Below are positions 30,682 to 39,456 of a stretch of 64,000 bases of DNA, piece after piece; positions within the stretch are counted from its first letter, which is position 1, and each line of letters opens with the position of its first letter. The DNA is taken from contig JBBCGY010000001.1 in the NCBI GenBank assembly GCA_037200005.1, forward strand, positions 540,416 to 604,415, in the 5' to 3' direction. Below the pieces are notes generated by a model. The model searched no databases and was not told the origin of the DNA. It saw only the letters and a program-made list of their open reading frames with translations. The translations under genes were made by a program, and so were the position numbers. The DNA comes from Alphaproteobacteria bacterium. Its GTDB lineage: Bacteria; Pseudomonadota; Alphaproteobacteria; UBA9219; RFNS01.

Positions 30682-31872
30682 ATGTCAAAAAAACATGATG
30701 TGATCGTTGTCGGCGGCGGCCTTGCCGGGCTTAGCCTGACGATCATGCTGGCCGACAAGGGCGTGCGGGTTTTGTGTCTCGACCGCGACCGGCCGTCGCG
30801 CCAGACGCGCCCCGCCTTCGACGGGCGCACCACGGCGCTGGCGGCGGCGGCTAAGAGTTGCCTGGGGCAAATCGGGGTTTGGCGCGAGCTTGCGCCGCAT
30901 GCTTCCCCCATTCATGACATTCTGGTGACCGATCAGGGCGCGCCGCGCACACTGCATTTCGATCATCGCGTAGCGGGCGAGCCTTTCGGCTGGATCGTCG
31001 AAAATCATAGATTGCGGACAGCGCTTGGCCGCCGGGTCGCGGCGCTGCCGTCGGCTTCCTTGTCGCCGGAAACGCAGGTCGCGGGCATCGAGACGTCGCC
31101 GCATGGCGCCAAGGTCGCGGCGATGACGGCCCAAGGCGAGAAAATATTCCAGGCGAATCTGATCGCGGGGGCCGATGGCCGCCATTCCTTTTGCCGCCGG
31201 CAGGCGGGCATCGCCTGGCATGGGCAGGATTATTGGCAAGCCTCGGTGGTCTGCGTCATCGAGCATGACAAGCCGCACCATCATCTCGCGGTGGAGGATT
31301 TTCTGCCCGGCGGCCCGCTGGCCAGCCTGCCGATGCGCGGCAACCGAAGCTCGATCGTCTGGACGCACCACAGGACCACGGCGGCGTCCTTGCAGCAGAT
31401 GGACGAGCAAGAATTCTGCCGGCGGCTCGAAGCGCATCTCGCGCCGATGCTCGGCGGCGTGCGGCTGGCAGGCAAGCGTTTTGTCTATGGCCTCAGCTGC
31501 TATCATGCGGCGCGCTACACGGCGCCGCGCCTTGCGCTGGCCGGCGAGGCCGCGCATGTCATGCACCCCATCGCCGGGCAGGGCTTCAATCTCAGCATGC
31601 GCGACAATCAATGTCTTGCCGGTCTTGTGGACGAGGCGCTCGGCCTCGGCCTCGATTGCGGCGGGCGGGAAGTGCTGAGGCGTTACCAACGCGCGCGGCG
31701 GGCCGATAATTGCCTGATGCTGGCGGCAACCGACGGTCTTGACCGGCTATTCTCGAATAGCGTTCCCGGACTCCGTCTCGTCCGGCAAACCGGCCTTGCG
31801 GCGGTGGATCGCATGCCGAAGCTCAAGAAGTTTTTCATGCGCGCCGCGATGGGGCATCTAGCGGTAACATAA
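30682..31872 (+). CDS. UbiH/UbiF/COQ6-family FAD monooxygenase
   Basis: A 396-residue FAD-dependent hydroxylase that adds a hydroxyl group to the ubiquinone ring precursor. The FAD-binding motif HDVIVVGGGLAGLSLTIML opens the protein, the DG motif is in LIAGADGRHS, and the GD motif is in LALAGEAAHVMHPIAGQGFN. The exact ring position (C5, C6 or C1) cannot be told. The ATG at 30682 is chosen because the longer frame lies inside the SET gene. It acts at the inner membrane. Confidence 0.9.
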   Translation: MSKKHDVIVVGGGLAGLSLTIMLADKGVRVLCLDRDRPSRQTRPAFDGRTTALAAAAKSCLGQIGVWRELAPHASPIHDILVTDQGAPRTLHFDHRVAGEPFGWIVENHRLRTALGRRVAALPSASLSPETQVAGIETSPHGAKVAAMTAQGEKIFQANLIAGADGRHSFCRRQAGIAWHGQDYWQASVVCVIEHDKPHHHLAVEDFLPGGPLASLPMRGNRSSIVWTHHRTTAASLQQMDEQEFCRRLEAHLAPMLGGVRLAGKRFVYGLSCYHAARYTAPRLALAGEAAHVMHPIAGQGFNLSMRDNQCLAGLVDEALGLGLDCGGREVLRRYQRARRADNCLMLAATDGLDRLFSNSVPGLRLVRQTGLAAVDRMPKLKKFFMRAAMGHLAVT

Positions 31873-31986
31873 GGCAAATTTAAGATTAAGCTGATTGGGC
31901 CAGTGGTTAACGTCCGCGCCCTTAATTAAGCATTTTTTCAGAGCATTTAACGGTATATTCATGTCGCCTACGTACCATAAATCGTT

Positions 31987-33951
31987 ATGTCATACCCCCA
32001 TTCATCGGCCCGCCCGCTCGGACCGCTGGTGCTGAAGCTTGTCGCCGGTGGATTGATGCTTGGCATTCCGGCCATGTTGCTCGCCAATATGTATTTGGCG
32101 GCGACGCCTGATTCGCTATTCCAGAATCGCGATTTCATCACCCTCTCCATGGCTTCGCTGGCCGTCGGCGGGCTTGTCCTGCTGTGGATCGAGATCAACC
32201 AGCGCACCCGCGCCGAACGCATGATGGAGGACCAGTCGGAGGTCTTGCGGCGGCAGGCGCTGATCGCCGCCAACATCGACACGATGGTGCTCATTACCAA
32301 CGAGCACGGCGCGATCGAATGGAGCAATAGCGGGTTCAGCCGGGTGACCGGCTATCAATTGGCCGATATCAAGGGAAAAGGCATCGCCGAAATTCTCCAG
32401 GGACCGCGCAGCGAAACGGCGAATGCCGGCCAGCTGATGGAAACCGCCAGGCGCGAGGGCCAGGGATTCCGCTGCGAGATTTTGGTCTATACCCGCGACG
32501 GGCGGCAATATTGGGCCGATATCAACGTGCAGCCGCTGCTCGATAAAAACGGGGTCTTGACCGGCCATGTCGCCTTGATGGCCGATATCACGGCGCGCAA
32601 GCAGCAGGAAAAGGAACTGGAGCGCATCGCTTTTTACGACCACATGACGGGACTTCCCAACCGCCAGATGCTGCTGTTGCAATTACGCGCGGCGCTCAAG
32701 GCCAAGGACAGCCGCCCGGCGCTGATCTATATAAAATTTCCCCGCACCGCGTCCTTGCGCAATTCCCTGGGGCACGATATCAGCGACGAATTGACGCGCG
32801 CCATCGTGGCGCGGCTGCGCGAAGCTCTAAGCGAAGGACAGGTGCTGGCGCAGCTTTCGGCAAGCTCCTTCGTCATTCTGGCCCCCGTCGCCCGCCCGGC
32901 CGACGCGCTGGCGCAGGCCTATGCGTTGCAGTCCGTTCTGGCCAAGCCTCATGCCGTGGCCGACCGTGAGATTCACATGGTGTCCTCGATCGGCGTCTCG
33001 GTCGCGGACAGCGAAAATAGCGATCCGCTGGCGCTGCTGCGCGACGCCGAGATCGCCGTGCGCGCGGTGACGACCCGCAGCATGGACGAGGTCGTGCTGT
33101 TCGACGTGGAGATGCGCCAGCAGCTCGAGGCGCGGCATAAAATGGAAACCGATATGCGCCGCGCGATCTATTTCGACAGCGCGCAATTGACGGTGGTGTT
33201 TCAGCCGATCGTCGATATCCAGAGCCTGCGCCTGACCGGCTTCGAGACGCTGGCGCGCTGGAAGCATCCCGAGAAGGGCTGGATTCCCCCGGATCAGTTC
33301 ATCGGCATCGCCGAGGAAACCGGCATGATCGTGCCGCTGTGGAATTTCGTCTTCGCCGAAGCCTGCCGCTATCTGGTGCGCTGGCAGCGCCTGCGGCCCG
33401 CCGGCGCGCCCCCCTTGTTCATCAGCGTCAATCTTTCGGCGACGCAGTTCTTCTATCCGGGCCTGATGCGGTCGGTCAGCACGGTCATCGACGTGACGCG
33501 GGTCGATCCGTCATGGATCAAATTCGAGATCACCGAAAGCGGGCTGATGGAAAATGCCGAGGCGGCGCTGCGGCTCATGGAGAACCTGAAATCGCTGAAC
33601 TGTACTTTGGCGATCGACGATTTCGGCACTGGCTATTCGTCGCTCAGCTATCTGCAGCGGCTTCCGGTCGACGACATCAAGATCGACCGCTCCTTCATCA
33701 TGAACATGCACAAGAATGCCAGCAATCGCGAGATCGTGCGCATCATCACCGAACTGGGCCGGTTGCTCGGCAAGAAGGTCATCGCCGAGGGTATCGAGAC
33801 CGAACTCGACCTGCATGTGCTGCGGCAGATGCATTGCGATTCGGGGCAGGGCTATTATTTCTACCGCCCGATGCTGCCCGAGGCGGCGGAAGCGCTCGTC
33901 GTCGAGCAGACGCGCCTGCTGCTGGAGCAGGACACGGTGTCTTCGGCCTGA
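31987..33951 (+). CDS. Membrane PAS-GGDEF-EAL protein, c-di-GMP phosphodiesterase type
   Basis: A 654-residue signalling protein with two transmembrane segments (about 12-34 and 48-67), a PAS domain (about 90-205), a GGDEF-like domain (about 215-375) and an EAL domain (about 400-640). The GGDEF signature is degenerate: residues 289-295 read QLSASSF, so it should not make c-di-GMP. The EAL domain keeps E420 (in FETLARW), the DDFGTGYSSL motif (544-553) and the later lysine and glutamate in KKVIAEGIE, so it should cut c-di-GMP. It probably responds to a PAS-bound signal and influences motility or biofilm. Confidence 0.92.
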   Translation: MSYPHSSARPLGPLVLKLVAGGLMLGIPAMLLANMYLAATPDSLFQNRDFITLSMASLAVGGLVLLWIEINQRTRAERMMEDQSEVLRRQALIAANIDTMVLITNEHGAIEWSNSGFSRVTGYQLADIKGKGIAEILQGPRSETANAGQLMETARREGQGFRCEILVYTRDGRQYWADINVQPLLDKNGVLTGHVALMADITARKQQEKELERIAFYDHMTGLPNRQMLLLQLRAALKAKDSRPALIYIKFPRTASLRNSLGHDISDELTRAIVARLREALSEGQVLAQLSASSFVILAPVARPADALAQAYALQSVLAKPHAVADREIHMVSSIGVSVADSENSDPLALLRDAEIAVRAVTTRSMDEVVLFDVEMRQQLEARHKMETDMRRAIYFDSAQLTVVFQPIVDIQSLRLTGFETLARWKHPEKGWIPPDQFIGIAEETGMIVPLWNFVFAEACRYLVRWQRLRPAGAPPLFISVNLSATQFFYPGLMRSVSTVIDVTRVDPSWIKFEITESGLMENAEAALRLMENLKSLNCTLAIDDFGTGYSSLSYLQRLPVDDIKIDRSFIMNMHKNASNREIVRIITELGRLLGKKVIAEGIETELDLHVLRQMHCDSGQGYYFYRPMLPEAAEALVVEQTRLLLEQDTVSSA

Positions 33952-34031
33952 TCTCTGGACATTTCCCGGTTTCCGTCTATAAATTTCCCCGGCAGATTGC
34001 GCCGCGCAATCATCGTGAAAACGGGGCAAAG

Positions 34032-34571
34032 ATGGATTCCAAAAGCCGCATCAAATCCGCCGACGATCTGGCCGAAATTATCGGGCGGCAGAAGCAAGCC
34101 GGGAAAACCGTCGTCACGACGAACGGGGTGTATGATTTTCTGCATGCGGGCCATATAGAATATCTGGAAGAATCGCGCGCCCTCGGGGACGCGTTGGCGG
34201 TGATTCTCAATACCGACGCGTCGGTCAGGAGGATCAAAGGCCCGGCGCGGCCCATCAATGAAGAGCAGGACCGCGCGCTGGTCATGGCGGCGCTGCGCTG
34301 CGTGGATTACGTCACCTTCTTCGATGAATCCGATCCCAGCCAAATCCTGGATAAGCTCAAGCCGTCGATTCACACCAAGGGCGGCGATTACGATCCGGAA
34401 AAAATGCCCGAAACCAAGGTGATCCGGAAAAACGGCGGCGAGGTCAGGATTTTATCTTTGAAGTCCGGATATTCCAACAGCCGCCAATATGAGAGAATTC
34501 GGGCTGCGACCGACCAGGAAGCGAAGTTCGAGCGCCCGGAATGGCTCGTCCAGGCGCAAAAAGCCAAATAA
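34032..34571 (+). CDS. hldC: D-glycero-beta-D-manno-heptose-1-phosphate adenylyltransferase
   Basis: A 179-residue cytidylyltransferase-fold enzyme, the domain II type of RfaE, which makes ADP-heptose for the LPS core. The nucleotidyltransferase HxGH motif is in DFLHAGHIEYL (about 40-50), and GGDYDPEKMPET and ISTKGG-like HTKGGDY are present. Only this domain is encoded; the kinase domain must be elsewhere. The ATG at 34032 is chosen by similarity; the upstream frame overlaps the c-di-GMP gene. Confidence 0.88.
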   Translation: MDSKSRIKSADDLAEIIGRQKQAGKTVVTTNGVYDFLHAGHIEYLEESRALGDALAVILNTDASVRRIKGPARPINEEQDRALVMAALRCVDYVTFFDESDPSQILDKLKPSIHTKGGDYDPEKMPETKVIRKNGGEVRILSLKSGYSNSRQYERIRAATDQEAKFERPEWLVQAQKAK

Positions 34572-34581
34572 GCTTTCTCTC

Positions 34582-35535
34582 TTAAGCCAGCGCCTTCTTT
34601 CCCATGTCCAGGAATTTCGCCTGGCGCTTCGCGACAAGCGCGGTGCTATCAAGCGGCTGCAGTTCCGCCAGCGCCGCGGCGATGGCGTCGCCCGCATGGG
34701 CGATGGTTTCCTGGGCGTGGCGATGCGCGCCACCCAGAGGCTCGGTGATGATGCGGTCGATCAGGCCGAGTTGCAGCAAATCCTGCGCGGTGATTCTAAG
34801 GGCCGCCGCCGCTTCCGCCGCATGGGTGGCGCTGCGCCACAGGATCGAGGCGCAGCCTTCGGGCGATATCACCGAATAGACCGCGTGTTCGAGCATCAGC
34901 ACGCGGTCGCCCGCCGCGAGGGCGATCGCGCCGCCGGATCCGCCTTCGCCGATGATGCAGGCGACGAGCGGGGTCTTGACCGTCAGGCAGGTTTCGATGG
35001 AGCGGGCGATGGCTTCGGCCTGACCGCGCGCTTCGGCATCGACGCCGGGGAACGCGCCCGCCGTGTCGACCAGCGTGACGATCGGCAGCTTGAAACGCTC
35101 GGCGAGCTTCATCAGCCGGATCGCCTTGCGGTAGCCTTCGGGCCGCGCCATGCCGAAATTATGCTTGATCCGGCTTTCGGTGTCGTTGCCGCGCTCATGC
35201 CCCATGACGACGACCGGCTTGCCGCGCAGCTTGCCGAGGCCGCCGGTGATCGCGTGATCTTCGGCGAAGTTGCGGTCGCCCGCCAGCGGCACGAAATCCT
35301 CGATCAGCGCGGCCAGGTAATCGCGGCAACGCGGGCGATTCACATGGCGCGCCACCTGCACCTTCTGAGCGGGGGTGAGCTTGGCGTAAATCTGCCGCAG
35401 CAGCTTCGCCGCCTTGTCCTGCAGCTTGCTCACTTCGTCGGCGAGATTGACCTTGCCGCCGCCCGCGACATGCTTGAGTTCTTCGATCTTGGCCTCAAGC
35501 TCGGCGACCGGCTTCTCGAATTCCAGTATTTGCAT
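34582..35535 (-). CDS. accA: Acetyl-CoA carboxylase carboxyltransferase subunit alpha
   Basis: AccA and AccD together transfer carboxyl from biotin to acetyl-CoA, giving malonyl-CoA for fatty acids. The 317-residue sequence is standard: coiled-coil N-terminus ([18 protein letters not shown]), [18 protein letters not shown], and [13 protein letters not shown] with [19 protein letters not shown] half-site of CtrA type lies at 35581-35574 on its strand, about 40 bases before the start. It converges on hldC with a 10-base gap. Confidence 0.96.
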   Translation of the reverse strand: MQILEFEKPVAELEAKIEELKHVAGGGKVNLADEVSKLQDKAAKLLRQIYAKLTPAQKVQVARHVNRPRCRDYLAALIEDFVPLAGDRNFAEDHAITGGLGKLRGKPVVVMGHERGNDTESRIKHNFGMARPEGYRKAIRLMKLAERFKLPIVTLVDTAGAFPGVDAEARGQAEAIARSIETCLTVKTPLVACIIGEGGSGGAIALAAGDRVLMLEHAVYSVISPEGCASILWRSATHAAEAAAALRITAQDLLQLGLIDRIITEPLGGAHRHAQETIAHAGDAIAAALAELQPLDSTALVAKRQAKFLDMGKKALA

Positions 35536-35613
35536 AAGTCGAATACCCGATAATGTTCCGCGCTTTGCTTATCATGGTTAAATTTCCGGCGCAAATCTGG
35601 CGAGAGCATAGTA

Positions 35614-36540
35614 TTAAGAACTTTTGCGCCTCGCCAGCGGGTGATGGTCCCGAACGGCGGCGGCGAGGCGGCCCGTGGCGACATGCGTATATATCTGCGT
35701 CGTGGCGATATCGACGTGGCCGAGAAGCTGCTGCACGCTGCGTAGATCCGCGCCACCCTCCAGCAGATGCGTGGCGAAAGCGTGGCGCAGCACATGCGGG
35801 CTAAGTCGCGCCGGGGCGATGCCCGCATTCAGGCCGGTCTCGCGCAGCAGCTGAAAGAAACGCTGACGCGTCAGGTGGCCGGTCGCGGCGCGCTTGGAAG
35901 GAAATAAATAAGCCGAATCTTTCCCTGGCGTCAGAAAGACGGCGCGGGCTTTGACATATTCGGCGAGCGCGGCATGGGCGGCGTCGCCCAGCGGCACGAG
36001 CCGCTCTTTGCCGCCCTTGCCGCGTATCAAAAGATTGCCTTTGCCGGAGACGGATTGGAGCGGCAGGGCGACAAGCTCGCTGACCCGCAATCCCGCCGCA
36101 TAGAGAAGCTCGATCAGCGCGCGCAGCCTCGCGCCTTCCGGGCCGGGCATTTCGCGCGCCGCGTCGCATATGCCCGCGACTTCGTCCGCGCTCAGATATT
36201 TGGGCAGCGCGCGGGCGGATTTCGGCGCGGCGAGATCGCGCGACGGATCGTCGCGCCGGATTTTCTCGCTGCACAGGAATTTATAGAACTGGCGCAGCGA
36301 CGACAGCCGCCGCGCCTGGGTCGCGCGCGCCAGGCGGGAAAGCCCGCGCAGATAGTCATGCAGATCGTCCGCGCGCGCTTCAGCCAGGCCGCGTTTGCGC
36401 CCGGCCAGAAACTCGCCGAGATCGCCCAGGTCGCGCGCATAGGCGGCGAGGGTGTTGGCCGCCGCGTTGCGCTCGGCGGCCAGCGCGTCGAGAAATGCCC
36501 CCGCTTCTTTCGGAAGACTTGCTTCGTTAGGAAGACTCAA
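35614..36540 (-). CDS. xerD: Tyrosine recombinase XerD
   Basis: XerC/XerD resolve chromosome dimers at dif during division. The 308-residue protein has an N-terminal SAM-like core-binding domain and a catalytic domain with R152, K178 region (GKGGKERLVPLG), H249, R252, H275 and the nucleophile Y284. The start is TTG at 36540, which overlaps the TGA stop of the small upstream gene; the longer frame read from 36672 is out of register with the real small gene. It is the chromosomal Xer type, not an element integrase. Confidence 0.92.
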   Translation of the reverse strand: MSLPNEASLPKEAGAFLDALAAERNAAANTLAAYARDLGDLGEFLAGRKRGLAEARADDLHDYLRGLSRLARATQARRLSSLRQFYKFLCSEKIRRDDPSRDLAAPKSARALPKYLSADEVAGICDAAREMPGPEGARLRALIELLYAAGLRVSELVALPLQSVSGKGNLLIRGKGGKERLVPLGDAAHAALAEYVKARAVFLTPGKDSAYLFPSKRAATGHLTRQRFFQLLRETGLNAGIAPARLSPHVLRHAFATHLLEGGADLRSVQQLLGHVDIATTQIYTHVATGRLAAAVRDHHPLARRKSS

Positions 36541-36668
36541 TGCGGCAGGCTCTCGTCGGGCAGCGTTTGCCGCACGGTCTCTTGCGGCGGGGCGATATCG
36601 CTGAACGCCAGCCACGCGCCGCCGCCGATGACAACCAGAACCGCCAATCCTATAATAATGCGCGCCAA
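36537..36668 (-). CDS. 43-residue single-pass membrane protein between aroK and xerD
   Basis: A short frame: TTG start at 36668, with AGGAG six bases upstream, and TGA at 36539-36537. The product begins MARIIIGLAVLVVIGGGAWL, one transmembrane helix, followed by a short polar tail ending in DESLPH. The stop overlaps the xerD TTG start (TTGA), so it is translationally coupled. It faces aroK across 46 bases. The strong ribosome-binding site, the membrane helix and the coupling make it a likely true gene. I do not know a function. Confidence 0.65.
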   Translation of the reverse strand: MARIIIGLAVLVVIGGGAWLAFSDIAPPQETVRQTLPDESLPH

Positions 36669-36714
36669 GCAAGTCTCCTGTCAGCTATATAGTGAATTCA
36701 GGGAAAGGTAATGC

Positions 36715-37278
36715 ATGACCTCCGAAAAAGCCAAATCTTCCTTCGTTCCGGCCAGAAGCGTCGTTCTGGTCGGGATGATGGGCAGCGGCAAGAGCAGCAT
36801 CGGCAGGAGGCTCGCGGCGCGGCTGGCGCTGCCTTTCGCCGATTCCGATGCCGAGATCGAGCGGGCGGCGGGCTGCAGCGTTCAGGAATTCTTTGCCCGT
36901 TACGGCGAGGCCGAATTCCGCGCGGGCGAATGCCGGGTCATTTCCCGCCTGCTCGAAGGCGGCGTGATGGTGCTGGCGACCGGCGGCGGCGCTTTCATTC
37001 AGGAAGATACGCGGGCGGTCATCCGGGCGCGCGGCATTTCCGTCTGGCTTAAAGCCGATGCCGATATTCTCATAAGCCGCGTCGGCAAGGGGCGGGGCCG
37101 TCCGGTCTTGCAGCGCCAGCATGCCGATCCGGCGCAGGCGATGCGGGAGCTTCTGGTGGTTCGCGAGCCCATCTACGCCACCGCCGACATCACGGTCGTA
37201 AGCGGCAATCACGCGCCGGATGTGACGGTCGAGCGGATCATCGAAACTCTTGCCGATCAAGGCATTAGCGGATCGTAG
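36715..37278 (+). CDS. aroK: Shikimate kinase
   Basis: Phosphorylates shikimate with ATP in aromatic amino-acid synthesis. The 187-residue protein has the P-loop GMMGSGKSS (residues 20-28), the shikimate-binding DSDAEIE, and the glycine-rich LATGGGAF (about 90-97), with the RPVLQ lid arginine. It starts ATG at 36715. It is followed by a small ORF and then aroB, the usual aroK-aroB order. Confidence 0.95.
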   Translation: MTSEKAKSSFVPARSVVLVGMMGSGKSSIGRRLAARLALPFADSDAEIERAAGCSVQEFFARYGEAEFRAGECRVISRLLEGGVMVLATGGGAFIQEDTRAVIRARGISVWLKADADILISRVGKGRGRPVLQRQHADPAQAMRELLVVREPIYATADITVVSGNHAPDVTVERIIETLADQGISGS

Positions 37279-37346
37279 CGTGGCGTATTGACCTGCGCAG
37301 TTTATCTGGTAGTTTTCCGGCATTATCTTAATCAAGGAGAAGAATT

Positions 37347-37514
37347 ATGGATGCACCCGTTGAGCCGCCGCGAAACCCTAAGAAGCCGCCGTCAGGTTTC
37401 CCCGTGGATAACGGCACCGAAATTCCGTGGCCGTCGATTAATCCTTCGCGGCCCGACCGAAGCCGGTCGCCGGGCAGAACGCCCCAAGTCCCGCAATTGC
37501 CTGAAGTCAATTAA
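37347..37514 (+). CDS. Small proline-rich protein between aroK and aroB
   Basis: A 55-residue frame with ATG at 37347 and a good AAGGAG site six bases upstream, ending TAA at 37512-37514. It begins MDAPVEPPRNPKKPPSG and is about one fifth proline with many charged residues, so it is likely unstructured and cytosolic. It lies 27 bases before aroB. The strong ribosome-binding site supports a real gene; a longer frame from 37288 in another register has no such site. No known family. Confidence 0.55.
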   Translation: MDAPVEPPRNPKKPPSGFPVDNGTEIPWPSINPSRPDRSRSPGRTPQVPQLPEVN

Positions 37515-37541
37515 GGCAGAGTTTTCTTGTAACGGCCATTC

Positions 37542-38672
37542 ATGACCATCACCGCCTTGCGCGTCGCGTTGCCCGTCGCCGCCGAAGATCGCGGCTATGA
37601 TATTCTGATCGGCGGCGGGCTTCTGGCGCGGGCGGGCGCGGAAATCGAAACGCGGCTCGGCGCGCGGCCATGCCTCGTCATTACCGACAATAATGTTGCC
37701 GGACCGTATATAGCGCCGCTGGAGGAAAGCCTGCGCGCGGCGGGCCATCGCTGCCTGCCTTCGATCATTATTCCCGCGGGCGAGGAGAGCAAAAACTTTT
37801 CCGAATTCGCCGCGATGGCGGAGGAAGCGCTTGCCCGCAAGCCCGACCGCAAGACGCTGATCGTCGCGCTCGGCGGCGGCGTCGTCGGTGATCTCGCCGG
37901 ATTTCTCGCCGCCGTGCTGCTGCGCGGGGTGGATTTCGTGCAAATCCCGACAACGCTGCTCGCGCAGGTGGACAGCGCGGTCGGCGGCAAGACCGGCATC
38001 GACAGCGCGCATGGCAAGAACCTGATCGGCGCGTTTCATCAGCCTCGATTGGTGCTGGCCGACATCGATACGCTCAAGACTTTGCCGCCGCGCCAGCTGC
38101 GCGCCGGTTTCGCCGAAGTGGTGAAATATGGCGTGATCGACCGGCCCGATTTTTTCTCGTGGTGCGGGGAATATGGCCCGCGGCTGGTCGAGGGCGACGC
38201 GGCGCTGCTGCAGGCGGCGGTGATGGAAAGCTGCGCCGCCAAGGCGGAAATCGTCGCGGCGGACGAAAGAGAGTCCGGGCGACGCGCGCTGCTCAATCTC
38301 GGCCATACGTTCGGCCATGCGCTGGAGGCTCTTGCGGGTTTCGGCGGCAGGCTCTATCACGGCGAGGCGGTGGCGACCGGTGTTGCTCTGGCGCTGCGTT
38401 TTTCGGCGGAGGAGGGGCTGTGCCCGCCCGAAGACGCCGCGCGCTATGAGGCTTTATGCGAAAATTGCGGGCTGCCGACGAAGCCTTTGGCGTCGCAAGG
38501 CGACATTCCCGCGCTGATGGATTTCATGATGGGCGACAAGAAGAACCAGGACGGAGCGATCACGCTCGTCCTCGCGCGCGGCATCGGCAAGGCCTTTGTC
38601 GCGCCCGGCATCGAGACGGCGAAGATCGAAGCGTTCTGGCGGAAAGTCACGAAAGAAAAGCTGGCCTCATAA
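37542..38672 (+). CDS. aroB: 3-dehydroquinate synthase
   Basis: Converts DAHP to 3-dehydroquinate, the second step of the shikimate pathway, using NAD and a metal. The 376-residue sequence has GGGVVGDLAGFLAAVLLRGV (about 109-128), the DSAVGGKTGID block and the metal ligands in LNLGHTFGHALE and YHGEAVATG. It starts ATG at 37542 after the small proline-rich gene and the aroK gene, in one direction. Confidence 0.96.
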   Translation: MTITALRVALPVAAEDRGYDILIGGGLLARAGAEIETRLGARPCLVITDNNVAGPYIAPLEESLRAAGHRCLPSIIIPAGEESKNFSEFAAMAEEALARKPDRKTLIVALGGGVVGDLAGFLAAVLLRGVDFVQIPTTLLAQVDSAVGGKTGIDSAHGKNLIGAFHQPRLVLADIDTLKTLPPRQLRAGFAEVVKYGVIDRPDFFSWCGEYGPRLVEGDAALLQAAVMESCAAKAEIVAADERESGRRALLNLGHTFGHALEALAGFGGRLYHGEAVATGVALALRFSAEEGLCPPEDAARYEALCENCGLPTKPLASQGDIPALMDFMMGDKKNQDGAITLVLARGIGKAFVAPGIETAKIEAFWRKVTKEKLAS

Positions 38673-38686
38673 CAAGGCGCAGCCTT

Positions 38687-39346
38687 TTATCGTACCGCCG
38701 GCGGAAGAAGGGGCGTGCCGCCGCTCCGCGCTGGCAATTGGGGCGCATCGCTGCGTCCCGGCAGCCGAGGCGTGCCGTTTCGCGCTGCCAATTGGCGGGC
38801 GGGCGCGGGGCTGACAGCAGACACGACTTCGTAAATCCTATCGTGTTTTTTGATCTGGGGCGCTTGAGTCACCGGCTGATGCTGCGCGGAAGGAGCGGCA
38901 GTCGGGCTCCATAAATGACTGAATTCATCAGCCTCCATGCGGAAAACGCTGTCAACGTTTCTGTTGAAAACAAACGGCCAGAAACCCACCGTCCTTTCCT
39001 CGCTGCATTGAAAAAAGACCTTATCTCCGTTCAATACCGCCTTAACCTGCTGCTGAGCTATCTGGCCCGTTGTCATATCTGCCGCGATCTTGAAGGCGGA
39101 TACACTCGCGTTTTTGTAGAAGCTCGAGTTGATCTCACTGGTTTCGATACACCCGCGTCTTCCTTCATCATCGACGGTTGTATAATCAACTCGATCATTA
39201 TCGAAGGGTCTGTCGATATCGGCAATGCGCAGAGTGCGGGCATAGCATGGCACCCCGGATTGAGCGATCAGTCCGGAAGCGAAGCTTCGCGCCTGGCCTT
39301 CGAGTGGCCAATTGGTGCCGAGCGTAATAACAAAATCCGGTCTCAT
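38687..39346 (-). CDS. Unknown protein, paralogue A of a tandem pair
   Basis: A 219-residue protein of no family known to me. It starts ATG at 39346 after a strong AGGAG site, and has no signal peptide. It shares a core with the next gene upstream: spaced matches such as an N-terminal R-x-F-A block, FKIAADMTTGQ (about 87-97) against FRAAADMTTAR, a KVFFQ strand against TAFFRID, and MEADEFSHLWSP against MDAADFTYLYAP. The C-terminus is rich in Pro, Arg and Gly. A 13-base motif is conserved upstream of both. It is on the minus strand between aroB and paralogue B, facing aroB. Confidence 0.7.
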   Translation of the reverse strand: MRPDFVITLGTNWPLEGQARSFASGLIAQSGVPCYARTLRIADIDRPFDNDRVDYTTVDDEGRRGCIETSEINSSFYKNASVSAFKIAADMTTGQIAQQQVKAVLNGDKVFFQCSEERTVGFWPFVFNRNVDSVFRMEADEFSHLWSPTAAPSAQHQPVTQAPQIKKHDRIYEVVSAVSPAPARQLAARNGTPRLPGRSDAPQLPARSGGTPLLPPAVR

Positions 39347-39425
39347 AAAATCTCTCCTAATAATTATCTCTGTTCATTAACTAGAGGCGACGATATCATT
39401 TTTTCATCCCGCTATCAATGTGGAG

Positions 39426-39438
39426 CAATAGTTTCATG
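39426..39438 (-). promoter_or_regulatory. Motif CATGAAACTATTG upstream of paralogue A
   Basis: The minus-strand 13-mer CATGAAACTATTG lies 80 bases before the start of paralogue A. The same 13-mer lies 63 bases before paralogue B. It may be a shared regulatory site or a remnant of the duplication. Confidence 0.4.
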
Positions 39439-39456
39439 CCTTGGCTGGCGGCCCTA

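Noticed and set aside
35614-36540. Tyrosine recombinase as a sign of an integrated element
   Set aside because: It matches chromosomal XerD, is coupled to a small gene in a core neighbourhood, and no att repeats or phage genes are seen.
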